The notes: generated by a model from the sequence alone, not told the origin. Numbered from the stretch's first letter, positions 46,939-55,965 are shown. The stretch: 64,000 nucleotides of DNA from Anaerolineae bacterium (GCA_027494015.1 JAOSJP010000038.1:153904-217903), one strand, 5' to 3'. Program-made: numbers and translations.

Positions 46939-47523
46939 TCATTTGCTGGTCAGTTCTGCGTAGCGGAAGCACGTCACCAGGTGATCGTTGACCAGGCCGC
47001 ACGCCTGCATGAAGGCGTAGCAGATCGTCGGGCCGACGAAGGTGAAGCCGTGCGCCTTCAGGTCTTTGCTCATGGCCCGCGCTTCCGGCGTCTCGCTGGG
47101 GATTTCGGCCAGCGTCCGCCAGGCGTTGACGCGCGGCTTCGCCCCCACGAACTGCCAGATGTAGCGGTCGAAGCTGCCGAACTCCTCCTGCACGCGCAGG
47201 AAGGCGCGCGCGTTCTGCACGGCGGCGGCCACCTTCAGCCGGTTGCGGATGATGCCCGGATCGGCCAGCAGCGCGGCCTGCTTCGCCTCGTCGTAGCGCG
47301 CGACTTTGGCCGGGTCGAAGCCGTCGTAGACCTGCCGATAGTGCGCCCGACGGCGCAGCACCAGCTCCCAGCTCAGCCCGGCCTGCGCGCCCTCCAGGAT
47401 CAGGAACTCGAACAGCAGCCGGTCGTCGTGGACTGGTGCGCCCCATTCCTCGTCGTGATAGGCTGTGTAGAGCGCGTTTCCCAGCGGAACCCAGTCGCAG
47501 CGCGGGCGATCAGCAGCACTCAT
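46939..47523 (-). CDS. tag: 3-methyladenine DNA glycosylase I (Tag)
   Basis: Removes 3-methyladenine from alkylated DNA. The N-terminal CDWVPLGNALYTAYHDEEWG and the C-terminal GPTICYAFMQACGLVNDHLV with CFRY supply the Cys/His zinc ligands typical of Tag. The active-site region LILEGAQAGLSWELVLRRR is conserved. 194 residues, normal length. The ATG overlaps the stop of the upstream 7TM histidine kinase by ATGA (47520-47523), so translation is likely coupled to that kinase. Confidence 0.95.
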   Translation of the reverse strand: MSAADRPRCDWVPLGNALYTAYHDEEWGAPVHDDRLLFEFLILEGAQAGLSWELVLRRRAHYRQVYDGFDPAKVARYDEAKQAALLADPGIIRNRLKVAAAVQNARAFLRVQEEFGSFDRYIWQFVGAKPRVNAWRTLAEIPSETPEARAMSKDLKAHGFTFVGPTICYAFMQACGLVNDHLVTCFRYAELTSK

Positions 47524-49268
47524 AGCTTTTGCTCCTCTGGGACAATCTCTGGATCGCCCGGCAGGATGAAGTAGAATTCGCTGCCCTGGCCTTCGACGCT
47601 GGTCACGCCCACCTGCCCGTTCAGCCGCTCGACGATGCGGCGGACGATGGACAGTCCCAGGCCGTGACCGCCCGCGCGCGCGCCGCCCAGACGAGTGAAC
47701 TCGGCGAAGAGTCGTGTCTGTTGCTCGTCGCTCAGCCCGCGCCCGTTGTCGCGCACCCAGCAGCGCACGGTTCCATCGGGCTGGCGTTCTGCGCCCAGGG
47801 CGATCACGGGCGGCTCGCCGCCGTACTTGATGGCATTGCTCACGTAATTGGCAAAGGCTTCTTCCAGCCAGGGGCCATAGCCGATTACTATCGGCCACTC
47901 ATCGGACCGGCTCACCTGGACTTGTGCCTCCCGAATCTCGCTATCCAGGCGTTTCAACGCCTGGGCAACGACTGCGGCCAGGGCAACCGGCCCGCGCTTG
48001 ACTTCCTTGACACGCTCCAGTTGGGCCAGCAGCAGCAGTGCGTCAACGATGTCACTCATCTTCAGGCTTGTCTCGGCGATCATCGTGGCGAATTCTGCGA
48101 TCTCCGCCGGGGGCATAGTCTCGTATTCGTCGCGCAACGTCAGGCTGCTGGGCACCAGCACGGCCAGGGGACTCTTCAGGTCGTGGGCGACAGTGCGGGC
48201 GAAAGCGTCAAGCTCGGCGATCAGCCGCTCGCGCTCGGTTTCGGCGCGCTTGCGGGCGGTGATGTCGTGCAGCACGACCAGCGAGCCAACGGCTCGCCCC
48301 GTTCTGCCGCTCAAGGTCATCTGGCGCGCCTCGTAAACATTCCTTTTGCCATCGCGCTCAATGGCGATCTCCAGGCTTTGCTCTCCTTGCAGCGTCGCCA
48401 GGTCCAGCAAACCGGCCAGCAGCGCGTCTCCATCCTGGCCGAGCATTCCTGCCTGCGGGCGCTCCAACAGCCGCACCGCAGCCGGGTTGAAGTCAACGAC
48501 CACACCGCGCGGATCGAGCACGATGACCGGATCGCCCAGGCTGACGAACACCGTGTCGCGCGCCACCGGCATGGTGGTGAGCAGCTTCCAGTACAGCACT
48601 CCCCACACGAGCATCAGCACAGACGGTATCAGCGTGAACGGTGTGGGATCGATTCGCTGCGGAATGGCACCAGCAAGGTAGAACACCAGGCCCGTCAGGG
48701 GGAACAGCGCACCTATGACGAGGACCGCCGTCTGGCCGCGATAGATTCCGGCAGCGCGGCGATAGGCCCGCACCAGCAAGGCCAATGCGGCCAGATTTGT
48801 GGCCCAGAGATACGCAATATGGACCCAGTACCAGGCCCCGCGCGAGAAGGCCGAGCGGTACACATCACCATACGGTTCCAGGCGATAATCGCGCCAGATC
48901 AGCTCGTGCGCGCTGTTCGTCCAGGCCAGCAGCAGCGTGATGACCGGGATGACCAGCAGCGCCACGCGCACTTGCCGCGTCTCGACCCACTGGCCGCCCC
49001 CGTAGACAGCGGCCAACGTCAGGAGCGTGTAGGGCTGCAAGGCGATGCCAAAGTACTGAACCCGAATCCAGAAGTAAGCCCATGCCCTGGTGGTGCTGCT
49101 CAGTTCGAGCGCATATCCTAACTGGTAGATGATGACTGCCAGGAGCAGCCAGCCCAGGCGCGGAGCGCCCTGTAGCTGGCGGTGCTGCCAGACGAGCCGG
49201 AGAACTCCCGTCAGGGCCAATGCGCTGAGGAGCAGGGGGATGGCGTAGGGGGCGGTTGCGGTGGTCAT
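47520..49268 (-). CDS. Sensor histidine kinase with 7TM N-terminus and PAS domain
   Basis: A 582-residue kinase. The first ~225 residues hold seven membrane helices of the histidine-kinase 7TM N-terminal type (YAIPLLLSALALTGVLRLVW, LGWLLLAVIIYQLGYALELS and so on). A PAS domain follows (VIVLDPRGVVVDFNPAAVRL), then HisKA with H362 in FARTVAHDLKSPLAVLVPSS. HATPase motifs are FANYVSNAIKYGG, DNGRGLS and GGHGLGLSIV. It is followed by tag, overlapping by 4 bp. No response regulator is adjacent, so the output target is unknown. Confidence 0.92.
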   Translation of the reverse strand: MTTATAPYAIPLLLSALALTGVLRLVWQHRQLQGAPRLGWLLLAVIIYQLGYALELSSTTRAWAYFWIRVQYFGIALQPYTLLTLAAVYGGGQWVETRQVRVALLVIPVITLLLAWTNSAHELIWRDYRLEPYGDVYRSAFSRGAWYWVHIAYLWATNLAALALLVRAYRRAAGIYRGQTAVLVIGALFPLTGLVFYLAGAIPQRIDPTPFTLIPSVLMLVWGVLYWKLLTTMPVARDTVFVSLGDPVIVLDPRGVVVDFNPAAVRLLERPQAGMLGQDGDALLAGLLDLATLQGEQSLEIAIERDGKRNVYEARQMTLSGRTGRAVGSLVVLHDITARKRAETERERLIAELDAFARTVAHDLKSPLAVLVPSSLTLRDEYETMPPAEIAEFATMIAETSLKMSDIVDALLLLAQLERVKEVKRGPVALAAVVAQALKRLDSEIREAQVQVSRSDEWPIVIGYGPWLEEAFANYVSNAIKYGGEPPVIALGAERQPDGTVRCWVRDNGRGLSDEQQTRLFAEFTRLGGARAGGHGLGLSIVRRIVERLNGQVGVTSVEGQGSEFYFILPGDPEIVPEEQKL

Positions 49269-49368
49269 GGGACCTGTGCTGCTACCAGCAACGGTTATTG
49301 AATGACTGGTCTGTTATAAAGAACAGAGCTTTCCGGCAAAAGTTCCGGCGACCAGGTCGCCGGGCCGG

Positions 49369-50403
49369 TCATACCGCGAGCACGATCTTGCCGAAGTGCT
49401 CACCCGCCTCCAGCGCGCGGTGTGCCGCCTGAATGTCCTCCAGCGCGAACTGCGCGCCGATCACGGCCCGCAGCCTGCCCTTGAACAGCAGTTGCATGAC
49501 GGTCACATAGTCCGCGTGCGGCCCCATTGTGCTGCCCAGGATGCTCAGGTGCTTGCCGAAGACGTAGCGGTTGTCTATCTCGAGCTGCGCGCCGCTGGTG
49601 TTGCCGACGGTGAGGATGCGCCCGCCGCGCGCCGCCGCGCGCAGGCTATCGGCGAAGGTCGCCGCGCCCACGTTGTCCACCACCACGTCTGCGCCGCGCT
49701 TGGCCGTGATCTGGTACACGGCGCGCGACCAGCCGCCTTCCACATCGCGGCGCACGACGACATCCGCGCCGAGCGCCCGCGCTGCTTCGAGCTTCTCATC
49801 CGTGCTGCCGACGACGATGGCGGTGCATCCGGTCAGCTTGGCGATTTGCAGGCAGGCCGTGTTGACGCCGCCGCCCGCGCCGACGATGAGTACCGTCTCG
49901 CCGGGGCGCAGGTTGCCGCGCGTGATCAGGCTGTGCCAGGCGGTCACGAAGACCAGCGAAGCCGCCGCCGCTTCTTCGAACGAGACATGCTCCGGCAGGC
50001 CGAGCAGGTTGCGCGCGGGCACGGTGATGTATTCGGCGTGCGTGCCACCGGTGTGCTCGCCGAGCAGCATGAAATGGACGCAGCGGTGTTCCTGCCCGGC
50101 GCGGCAGAACGCGCAGCGCCCGCAGCCGATGGTCGGGTTCACCACCACGCGGTCGCCCGCGCGCCACTCAGTGACGCCCTCGCCGACCGCGTCCACTGTG
50201 CCCGCCGCGTCCGCGCCGGGGATGTGCGGGTAGGTCAGCTTGATGCCCGGCCAGCCGTTGCGCACCCAGATGTCGAGGTAGTTGAGGGCCGCCGCGCGCA
50301 CGCGCACGCGGGCTTCGCCCGGCCCTGGCTCCGGGACGGGGTGATCTGTCACGACGCGGAGAACTTCCGGCGGGCCGTGTTCGGTGAGCAGCACTGCCTT
50401 CAT
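49369..50403 (-). CDS. Zinc-dependent alcohol dehydrogenase / quinone oxidoreductase-like
   Basis: A 344-residue medium-chain dehydrogenase. The structural-zinc cysteines are in GCGRCAFCRAGQEHRC. The nucleotide-binding Gly motif is VGAGGGVNTACLQIAK, and GADVVVDNVGAATFADSLRA is typical of the family. The residue at the usual catalytic-zinc position is not the standard Cys: ALNYLDIWVRNGWP is quinone-reductase-like. The substrate is therefore uncertain. ATG 50403 has GAAGGGAG just upstream. The lipoprotein gene 42 bp upstream shares the strand. Confidence 0.88.
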   Translation of the reverse strand: MKAVLLTEHGPPEVLRVVTDHPVPEPGPGEARVRVRAAALNYLDIWVRNGWPGIKLTYPHIPGADAAGTVDAVGEGVTEWRAGDRVVVNPTIGCGRCAFCRAGQEHRCVHFMLLGEHTGGTHAEYITVPARNLLGLPEHVSFEEAAAASLVFVTAWHSLITRGNLRPGETVLIVGAGGGVNTACLQIAKLTGCTAIVVGSTDEKLEAARALGADVVVRRDVEGGWSRAVYQITAKRGADVVVDNVGAATFADSLRAAARGGRILTVGNTSGAQLEIDNRYVFGKHLSILGSTMGPHADYVTVMQLLFKGRLRAVIGAQFALEDIQAAHRALEAGEHFGKIVLAV

Positions 50404-50445
50404 GGAGAACTCCCTTCGGTCATGAAAGGCGGGCGTGCCCGCCAC

Positions 50446-50862
50446 TCAGCGAATGGTGAAATCGAGCGAGGCGGTGCGGTGATCGTCCACGTATAGCTCG
50501 ATGCGGTACGGCCCTGGCGTCCAGCCGCCATCGGGCGGCGGCGCTTCGAAGATCACCAGCCCGTCGCTCGCCACAAGTTCTTGCCGGACGACGGTCGCCC
50601 TGGGTGGGTCGGCTTGCTCTTTCGGCAGGCGCACCCACTCGGCGCGCACGGGCACCTGTCCGTCGGCGTCTTTGAGGTCGGCCAGGCAGAAGATGGTCTC
50701 GTCGGCGGAGAAAGCGCGCGCTGCCGTGCTCGCGCGGTCTGCCTCGCGGTAGAGCCGGGTGTTTTCGAAGTGCGCGGTCGTGGTCGTGACGCTGCACGCC
50801 AGCGCCGCCAGCAGCAGCGCTGCCGGCAGCGCCCACGCCCGCCATGCTGACCGTCGGCTCAT
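50446..50862 (-). CDS. Putative lipoprotein, unknown
   Basis: A 138-residue protein with a lipoprotein signal: WRAWALPAALLLAALACS, where Cys is the lipidated residue. The mature part is a small beta-rich domain (ETIFCLADLKDADGQVPVRA, GPYRIELYVDDHRTASLDFT) that resembles an immunoglobulin-like or PKD-like fold, without a clear family. GGAGAG precedes ATG 50862. Likely surface-attached. Confidence 0.72.
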   Translation of the reverse strand: MSRRSAWRAWALPAALLLAALACSVTTTTAHFENTRLYREADRASTAARAFSADETIFCLADLKDADGQVPVRAEWVRLPKEQADPPRATVVRQELVASDGLVIFEAPPPDGGWTPGPYRIELYVDDHRTASLDFTIR

Positions 50863-51608
50863 CGCTCGCTCTCCGCCTGCGCGCGCCAGGGCGATTCTGG
50901 CGCTCCGTTCACGCCTGAGAGCGATCATACCCCCTCAGCCGGGTTTGGCAACTGCAAAGGTGCGGCGGGGTGCGAAACCCCCTCAGGCGGTAGGGGCGCT
51001 GCTCTGCTGCGCCCTATGTGTAGGGGCGGGTTTCTAAACCCGCCCCTACGGACCTCGCCCCCTCAATCCCCCTCTCCAGCCGAGCTAGAGAGGGGGACGC
51101 AAGCCGCTCATCCCTTCCCCTGGCTCCGCCGCTGAGGGGGCCGGGGGATGGGCGTTGCGCAGAGTGACTTCCGAAGTTTCCAAAACTTTGGAAGTCTGGC
51201 GGGGAACGCCTGCGCCCTATGTGTAGGGGCGGGTTTGCAAACCCGCCCCTACAGACCTCGCCCTCAATCCCCCTCTCCAGCCGAGCTAGAGCGTGTTATG
51301 AACTTGGTATCCTTGACAAGGGAGAGGGGCGCTCTGTTGACCTCACCCTGGCCTCGCTGCGCTCGGCCTTTCCCCCCTCCATGCAGGAGGGGGTGGAGGC
51401 GCGCCAGCGCCGAGACGGGGGTGAGGTAAACCAGGAGCTACCCAAAACCGCTGGGGAAAGACAGGGCCGTCAGTGCATAACAGCCTCTAGAGGGGGACGC
51501 AAGCCGCTCACCCCTTCCCCTGGTTTTGCCGGGGGATGGGGGCCTTCGACAACTGCCTGACAGATCGTCTGTGGACCTGGCGCGGCGGGAGGCGTGGCGG
51601 ATGGCCTG
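50863..51608. repeat. Non-coding region rich in dispersed repeats
   Basis: About 750 bp without a supported gene. It contains F (about 50990-51014), hairpin D twice (51020-51049 and 51223-51252), element H twice (about 51060-51110 and 51263-51510), hairpin B (51166-51196) and a G element (51286-51490) inserted in the second H. Apparent reading frames follow the repeats. Confidence 0.7.
51286..51490. mobile_element. MITE-like element, family G copy 2, inserted in a repeat
   Basis: Bounded by CTAG at 51286-51289 and 51487-51490. Inner ends AGCGTGTTATG and CATAACAGCCT are inverted repeats. It contains palindrome A (about 51340-51427). The same flanking sequence, GCCGAG-CTAG-AGAGGGGGACGC, occurs uninterrupted at about 51079-51100, so both empty and filled sites are present. 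Confidence 0.85.
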
Positions 51609-54053
51609 TCAGAACACGCCGTACAGCGCGCGGTAGACGTTGTACTGCTCGTAGATGCGCCGCACGTAGGTGCGCGTCTCGTCGAAGCTGATCGTCTGCA
51701 CGAACAGGTCGAGGTCTGGGCCGGAGATGCTCAGCCACTGCGCGGCGTTGCCCGGCCCGCCGTTATACCCGGCCAGGGCCGCGTAGGGCAGACCGTCCAG
51801 GGTGTCCATGACGTAGCGCAGGTAGTAGGTGCCGAAGGCGACGTTGACGTAGGGACGGTACACGTCGCTGTTCTGATAGCTGCGCCAGCCAAGCTGCTGG
51901 GCGATCCACTGCCCCGTGTCGGGGATGATCTGCATCAAGCCCTGGGCGGCGGCGTAGGACGTGGCGAAGCCCTCGAACAGACTTTCCTGGCGGATGAGGG
52001 CGAAGACGAGCAGTGGGTCGAGACGGTGCTCGGCGGCGGCGGGCAGCACCAGATCGCTGTAGTACGCAGGATAGCGCAGGCGGGCGATGGCTCCGGGAGC
52101 TTGCACGGTGTCAATTCCGGCGGCCTCAATCAGTTTGGCTGCCGCCTCGATGGACTCCCTGTACAGGCGCAGGTCGCGCAGGGCGAGCGCAAGCTGGTAG
52201 AGGGCCAGCGGGTCGCCTTCCATGCCGGCGAGCAGCGCGCCGAACTCCTTCTCGGCGGCTTCGTAGGCGGCAGTGGACGCGCCGACGATCATCAGCTCGC
52301 GCCCGCGCACCATACGCGGATCGCTTTCCAGCGCGGCGCTCAGGGGGTAGAGCGGCCCTTCCTGGGCGATGTTGAAGGTGGCGCGCAGCCAGGTTTCTGC
52401 TTCGGAGAGCGCGGCGGCCTCGTCGAACTCGAAGCGGGTGCCGGGCGGCGGCGCGAACGGATCGCGCCCGGCCAGCAGATCGGCGGCGCGCAGGCTGTAA
52501 TAGCCGCCCGGATCGGCGGCTGCGGCGGCCTGGTACGCCTGGCGAGCCAGATCGTCCTTGCCGTCCGACTGGTAAAGACGGCCCACCCACAGGTAGGCCG
52601 CCGCCTGAAGCTCACCGCCCCCGGTCGCCGCAAGCTGGCTGAAAAGCTGGGCGGCCATGCCGATCTTGCCGGCATTGTAGGCCATCGTTGCGCCCATGTA
52701 CAGCCCTTCCTGCGCCCAGGTGGTGCCGGGGTATTTCTGGCCGAGGATGTCGAAGGTGCCCAGGGCCGCGTCGGTGTTGCCCTGCGTGCTGTACAGGTAC
52801 CCGGCGCGCCACAGCGCCTCGGCCCCCGCGGGCACATCCGGGTGCAGCGTGGACAGCGCGGTGTATTTCTGGATGGCGCCCGCCACGTCGCCGCTGAGGA
52901 ACAGCGTGCGGCCCTGCTCCAGCCACGCCTCGCCGAAGACCGGATCGGTCGGGTAGGTGTCCAGCACGGTCTGGAAGGTGGTGATCGCCGCCTGGACGTT
53001 GCCCACCTCGCGGTAAGCACGGCCCAGCATCATCAGCGCCTCCACTGACGAGTAGCCGTTCTCGCTGCTGTGGGCGTTGAGCGCCTGGATGGCGGCGCTG
53101 TAGTCCCCGTTGGCGAAATTGATGCGCGCCTGCTGGTAGCTGTCCACCTGCAGGCCCGCGCTGAGCATGAGGCTCAGCGCCCGGTAAGCGGGTGTCGTTT
53201 CGGGGTAGTCGCGGACGATGCGGCCCAGCCGCAGGTGTCCCGCCGCTACATCGCCCTGGCCGATCTCCACCTGCGCTGCCTGGTACTCGATGCTGGCGCG
53301 GTAGGGCGCGTTCTGGGCGACAGCCAGGATCGCGTCGTACTGGGCGATGGCCTGGTCGGGCTGCCCGGCGTTGAGGTAGCCGGCGGCGACGCGCTCGCGC
53401 AGCGCGACCAGCGACGATAGCTCGCGCGTGGCGTCGGCGGCCTTTGTGTAGGCGGCGAGCGACTGCGCGGGCTGGCCGAGCGCCAGGTAGGCATCGCCGA
53501 TGCGCTCGTACACGTAACTGTCAATCAGCCCTGGGCGCAGGGTGACGTAGGTCAGGAAGTCGCTGACGGCGAGCTGCCACTCGCTCAGCCCCAGGTAAGC
53601 GTCACCGCGCAGGAAGGTGGCGTGGGCCAGGCGCGGGTCGTCGGGGTTTTCGAGGATGAAGCGCGAGAGTGCGTCGGCGGCCTGGGCGAACAGCCCTTCG
53701 CGCAGCGCGGCTTCGCCCAGGCCGTAGCGCGCCGCCGCGCGCAGCGTCGGGTCTGCGCCCGGCTGGGCCAGCACTGCGTCGAAGAAGCCGACGGCGGCGA
53801 CGTAATCGCCGTTGTGCAGGGCTTGCTCGGCGTCGGCGAAGGCCACGTCCGGCGGCAGCGTGGGCGTCGGCACGAAGGGGGGCGTCGGCGTGACGTAAGG
53901 GACGGTTGGTGTTGCCGGGTTCAGCAGGGCGGCGTTGCTCGGCGTGGCGGTGACGACGATCGGGTCTGGCTGCGTGGCGAAGTTGCACGCGCCCGCGGCC
54001 AGGGCGATCAGCAGGGCCGCCGGGATGAGCCGGCGCACGGCAGGCGTAGACAT
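51609..54053 (-). CDS. Lipoprotein lytic transglycosylase with TPR superhelix
   Basis: An 814-residue SltY-type murein transglycosylase. It has a lipoprotein signal (LLIALAAGACNF), a Thr/Pro-rich linker, then a long TPR region to about residue 640 (ALHNGDYVAAVGFFDAVLAQ, YLGLSEWQLAVSDFLTYVTL, AYREVGNVQAAITTFQTVLD). The C-terminal GH23 domain has the catalytic Glu in FALIRQESLFEGFATSYAAA, then GLMQIIPDTGQWIA and ALAGYNGGPGNA. It cleaves peptidoglycan glycan strands in the envelope. ATG 54053 is chosen because the lipobox follows correctly, although the ribosome-binding site is weak. Confidence 0.92.
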   Translation of the reverse strand: MSTPAVRRLIPAALLIALAAGACNFATQPDPIVVTATPSNAALLNPATPTVPYVTPTPPFVPTPTLPPDVAFADAEQALHNGDYVAAVGFFDAVLAQPGADPTLRAAARYGLGEAALREGLFAQAADALSRFILENPDDPRLAHATFLRGDAYLGLSEWQLAVSDFLTYVTLRPGLIDSYVYERIGDAYLALGQPAQSLAAYTKAADATRELSSLVALRERVAAGYLNAGQPDQAIAQYDAILAVAQNAPYRASIEYQAAQVEIGQGDVAAGHLRLGRIVRDYPETTPAYRALSLMLSAGLQVDSYQQARINFANGDYSAAIQALNAHSSENGYSSVEALMMLGRAYREVGNVQAAITTFQTVLDTYPTDPVFGEAWLEQGRTLFLSGDVAGAIQKYTALSTLHPDVPAGAEALWRAGYLYSTQGNTDAALGTFDILGQKYPGTTWAQEGLYMGATMAYNAGKIGMAAQLFSQLAATGGGELQAAAYLWVGRLYQSDGKDDLARQAYQAAAAADPGGYYSLRAADLLAGRDPFAPPPGTRFEFDEAAALSEAETWLRATFNIAQEGPLYPLSAALESDPRMVRGRELMIVGASTAAYEAAEKEFGALLAGMEGDPLALYQLALALRDLRLYRESIEAAAKLIEAAGIDTVQAPGAIARLRYPAYYSDLVLPAAAEHRLDPLLVFALIRQESLFEGFATSYAAAQGLMQIIPDTGQWIAQQLGWRSYQNSDVYRPYVNVAFGTYYLRYVMDTLDGLPYAALAGYNGGPGNAAQWLSISGPDLDLFVQTISFDETRTYVRRIYEQYNVYRALYGVF

Positions 54054-54483
54054 GCGGGCGATTATGGCGGCAGGGCGGATGATTGTCAACCGCGCCCGCG
54101 CGAAGAGCGCGCGCAAAGGCCGCTAGTAATTTGTTCGACGCTATTTGGTCTCACCCCCAGCCTCGCTACGCTCGGCTTGTCCCCTCTCCGCAGCGGCTAC
54201 ACATTACCCACATCTTGGGCTGTGCTTGTTCCCTCATCCCTGGCCCTTCCCCCACGCGGGGGGAAGGGAGAAAAGTGGTGGGCCTGCTCCCCTTCCCCTA
54301 GCTTTGCTGGGGAAGGGGTCGGGGGATGGGGGCCTGCGACAGCCGCCTGACAACTCGTTCGTGCACCCGCAGTCAGCAGTCACTTGGTGGCTGGCGCAAA
54401 TTGGAGCATAATGCTAGGGGTGTGATCATCTCTGGCGGGCATTGCTCACGGGCTGCGCGGCGCGCGGCAGGAGGCACGGTCTC
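54054..54483. repeat. Divergent non-coding region with repeat fragments
   Basis: Contains a truncated palindrome A (about 54149-54190) and element C (about 54232-54335) with CCCTTCCCCC and GGGGAAGGG arms. The promoter of the following gene is at 54384-54412. Confidence 0.6.
54384..54412 (+). promoter_or_regulatory. Candidate promoter for the TPR/Cys-rich membrane protein
   Basis: TTGGTG at 54384-54389, 17-bp spacer, CATAAT at 54407-54412. AGGAGG lies further down before ATG 54484. Confidence 0.5.
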
Positions 54484-55713
54484 ATGGCTTCTCTTCTTCA
54501 TCAGGCGGTTGAACATGCCCAGGCCGGGCGCCGCGACCAGGCGCGCCGGCTCCTGCAGGAATATCTGCAAACGTCGCCGGACAACGAGGTCGCCTGGCTC
54601 TGGCTGGCTTCTGTGGCCGCGGACCAGGCCGAGTACCAGCGGGCGTTGCACGAAGTGCTGCGCGTCAACCCGTCCAACCAGCAGGCGCGCGCGCTGCTCG
54701 ACCAGTTTCAGCAGCAATATGGCCCGCGCCCGCCCGCGCCCGCGGTGCCCACTCCCGAAACATACGCGCCGCCGCCCCCGCCCAGGCCGATGGGGTACGA
54801 GAGCGCGGTCGTCGGCACGCCGGAGCAAGGCCCCTACCGGCAGTACGCGCCGCCGTCGCCGCTGCCGTACTCGCAGTACGCGCCGATGGGCCAGCCGGTG
54901 GCACTGTCCGAGCCGCAGCGAGTCCAGGTGGAACACGTTGAGAAGAGGCGCGGGCTGTTTGGCTGTGGGTTTCCGGGCTGCTCCGGCTGCCTGGGCTGTA
55001 GCGGCTGCTGGGGGAGTTGCCTGCTCTCGCTGGTGATGCTGATTGTGGTGCCGGTGCTGCTGGTGGCGGTGCTCGTTCTGGCCGTGCCCCAGGCGAGACC
55101 CGTGATTGACGTGGCGGCGTCTTTTCTGCCCGGCGATACGGGGCGCAAGACAGTCGAGTTCTCCGACGGCACCTATGACGTGTTGCTGACGGTGCCGTAC
55201 AGTTGGTACCTGGCTGATGCCAGCAATGACAGGTGGGGATTCGCGCGCGACGTGCTCGACAAGGCTCTCAAGTTCGACAACGGGCAGCGCACCTGGCAGG
55301 ACTTCGAGAACGCAAGCCCGCGTTTCGCCATCGTCGAGGTGAACCCGGTGGTGCTTGCTGGCGCGTATTCGAACGGCAAAGGTGCGCCCATCGTGCTGAT
55401 GGTTGATCTCGCTCAGACCGTCTCCGGCGATTTCTCGTGCAGCGCCGTGCGCGCCCAGCAGAGCCAGTCCACGATCTACGAATACGGGGGCGGGCTGTGC
55501 GGCTACCGCACCGACACGACCCGGTCTGTTTCGCCCGAACGGGTCTTCCGCGACATCGCAGCGCCCGACCAATGGACGAGCATCTCCTTTGTCACGCCGA
55601 TCACGGCACAGACGGGGCTGCAATGGTCGCTGGAAATGCCCGCCGACCTGCTCGACCACTACCGGGATGATATCCAGGCGCTGATCGAGTCCGTTGAGAT
55701 CAAGGAGATCTAG
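54484..55713 (+). CDS. Membrane protein with TPR module, Cys/Gly-rich juxtamembrane cluster and extracytoplasmic domain
   Basis: A 409-residue protein. The N-terminal ~80 residues are a TPR-like pair (HAQAGRRDQARRLLQEYLQT, EVAWLWLASVAADQAEYQRA), the same module as at 13964. A Pro/Tyr-rich linker follows, then a cluster of seven cysteines with glycines (FGCGFPGCSGCLGCSGCWGS), then a transmembrane helix (VMLIVVPVLLVAVLVLAVPQ). The C-terminal ~220 residues are outside the membrane. ATG 54484 has AGGAGG nine bases upstream. The stop TAG lies inside a CTAG target site of a G element. Function unknown. Confidence 0.8.
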   Translation: MASLLHQAVEHAQAGRRDQARRLLQEYLQTSPDNEVAWLWLASVAADQAEYQRALHEVLRVNPSNQQARALLDQFQQQYGPRPPAPAVPTPETYAPPPPPRPMGYESAVVGTPEQGPYRQYAPPSPLPYSQYAPMGQPVALSEPQRVQVEHVEKRRGLFGCGFPGCSGCLGCSGCWGSCLLSLVMLIVVPVLLVAVLVLAVPQARPVIDVAASFLPGDTGRKTVEFSDGTYDVLLTVPYSWYLADASNDRWGFARDVLDKALKFDNGQRTWQDFENASPRFAIVEVNPVVLAGAYSNGKGAPIVLMVDLAQTVSGDFSCSAVRAQQSQSTIYEYGGGLCGYRTDTTRSVSPERVFRDIAAPDQWTSISFVTPITAQTGLQWSLEMPADLLDHYRDDIQALIESVEIKEI

Positions 55714-55938
55714 AGCGTGTTATGCGCTTAGCACCTTCGACCAGGGGGAGAAGCGCCCTGTTGACCTCACCCCCTGGCCTCGCTACGCTCGGCCTCTCCC
55801 CCTCTCCATGCTTGGAGAGGGGGAGGCGAGGCGCGCCAGCGCCGAGACGGGGGTGAGGTAAAACCAAGAGCCACCCCGGGCTGCTGGCGGGGAAAGGGGC
55901 CGGGGGATAGGGGTTGAAAAGCGCATAACACGCTCTGG
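55710..55938. mobile_element. MITE-like element, family G copy 3, at a stop codon
   Basis: CTAG (55710-55713) and CTGG (55935-55938) flank inverted ends AGCGTGTTATGCGCTT and AAGCGCATAACACGCT (perfect, 16 bp). Palindrome A (about 55764-55860) is inside. The TAG of the left duplication is the stop codon of the preceding gene. The rest of the gap to pfkA (to 56046) holds only the promoter. Confidence 0.85.
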
Positions 55939-55959
55939 TCGTTCAGCCGCGCCCGTCGC

Positions 55960-55965
55960 TATAAT
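55960..55965 (+). promoter_or_regulatory. -10 box upstream of the ATP-type phosphofructokinase
   Basis: TATAAT at 55960-55965. A weak -35 (TGGTCG) 18 bp upstream begins at the very edge of the G element, so the insertion may have altered this promoter. Confidence 0.45.
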
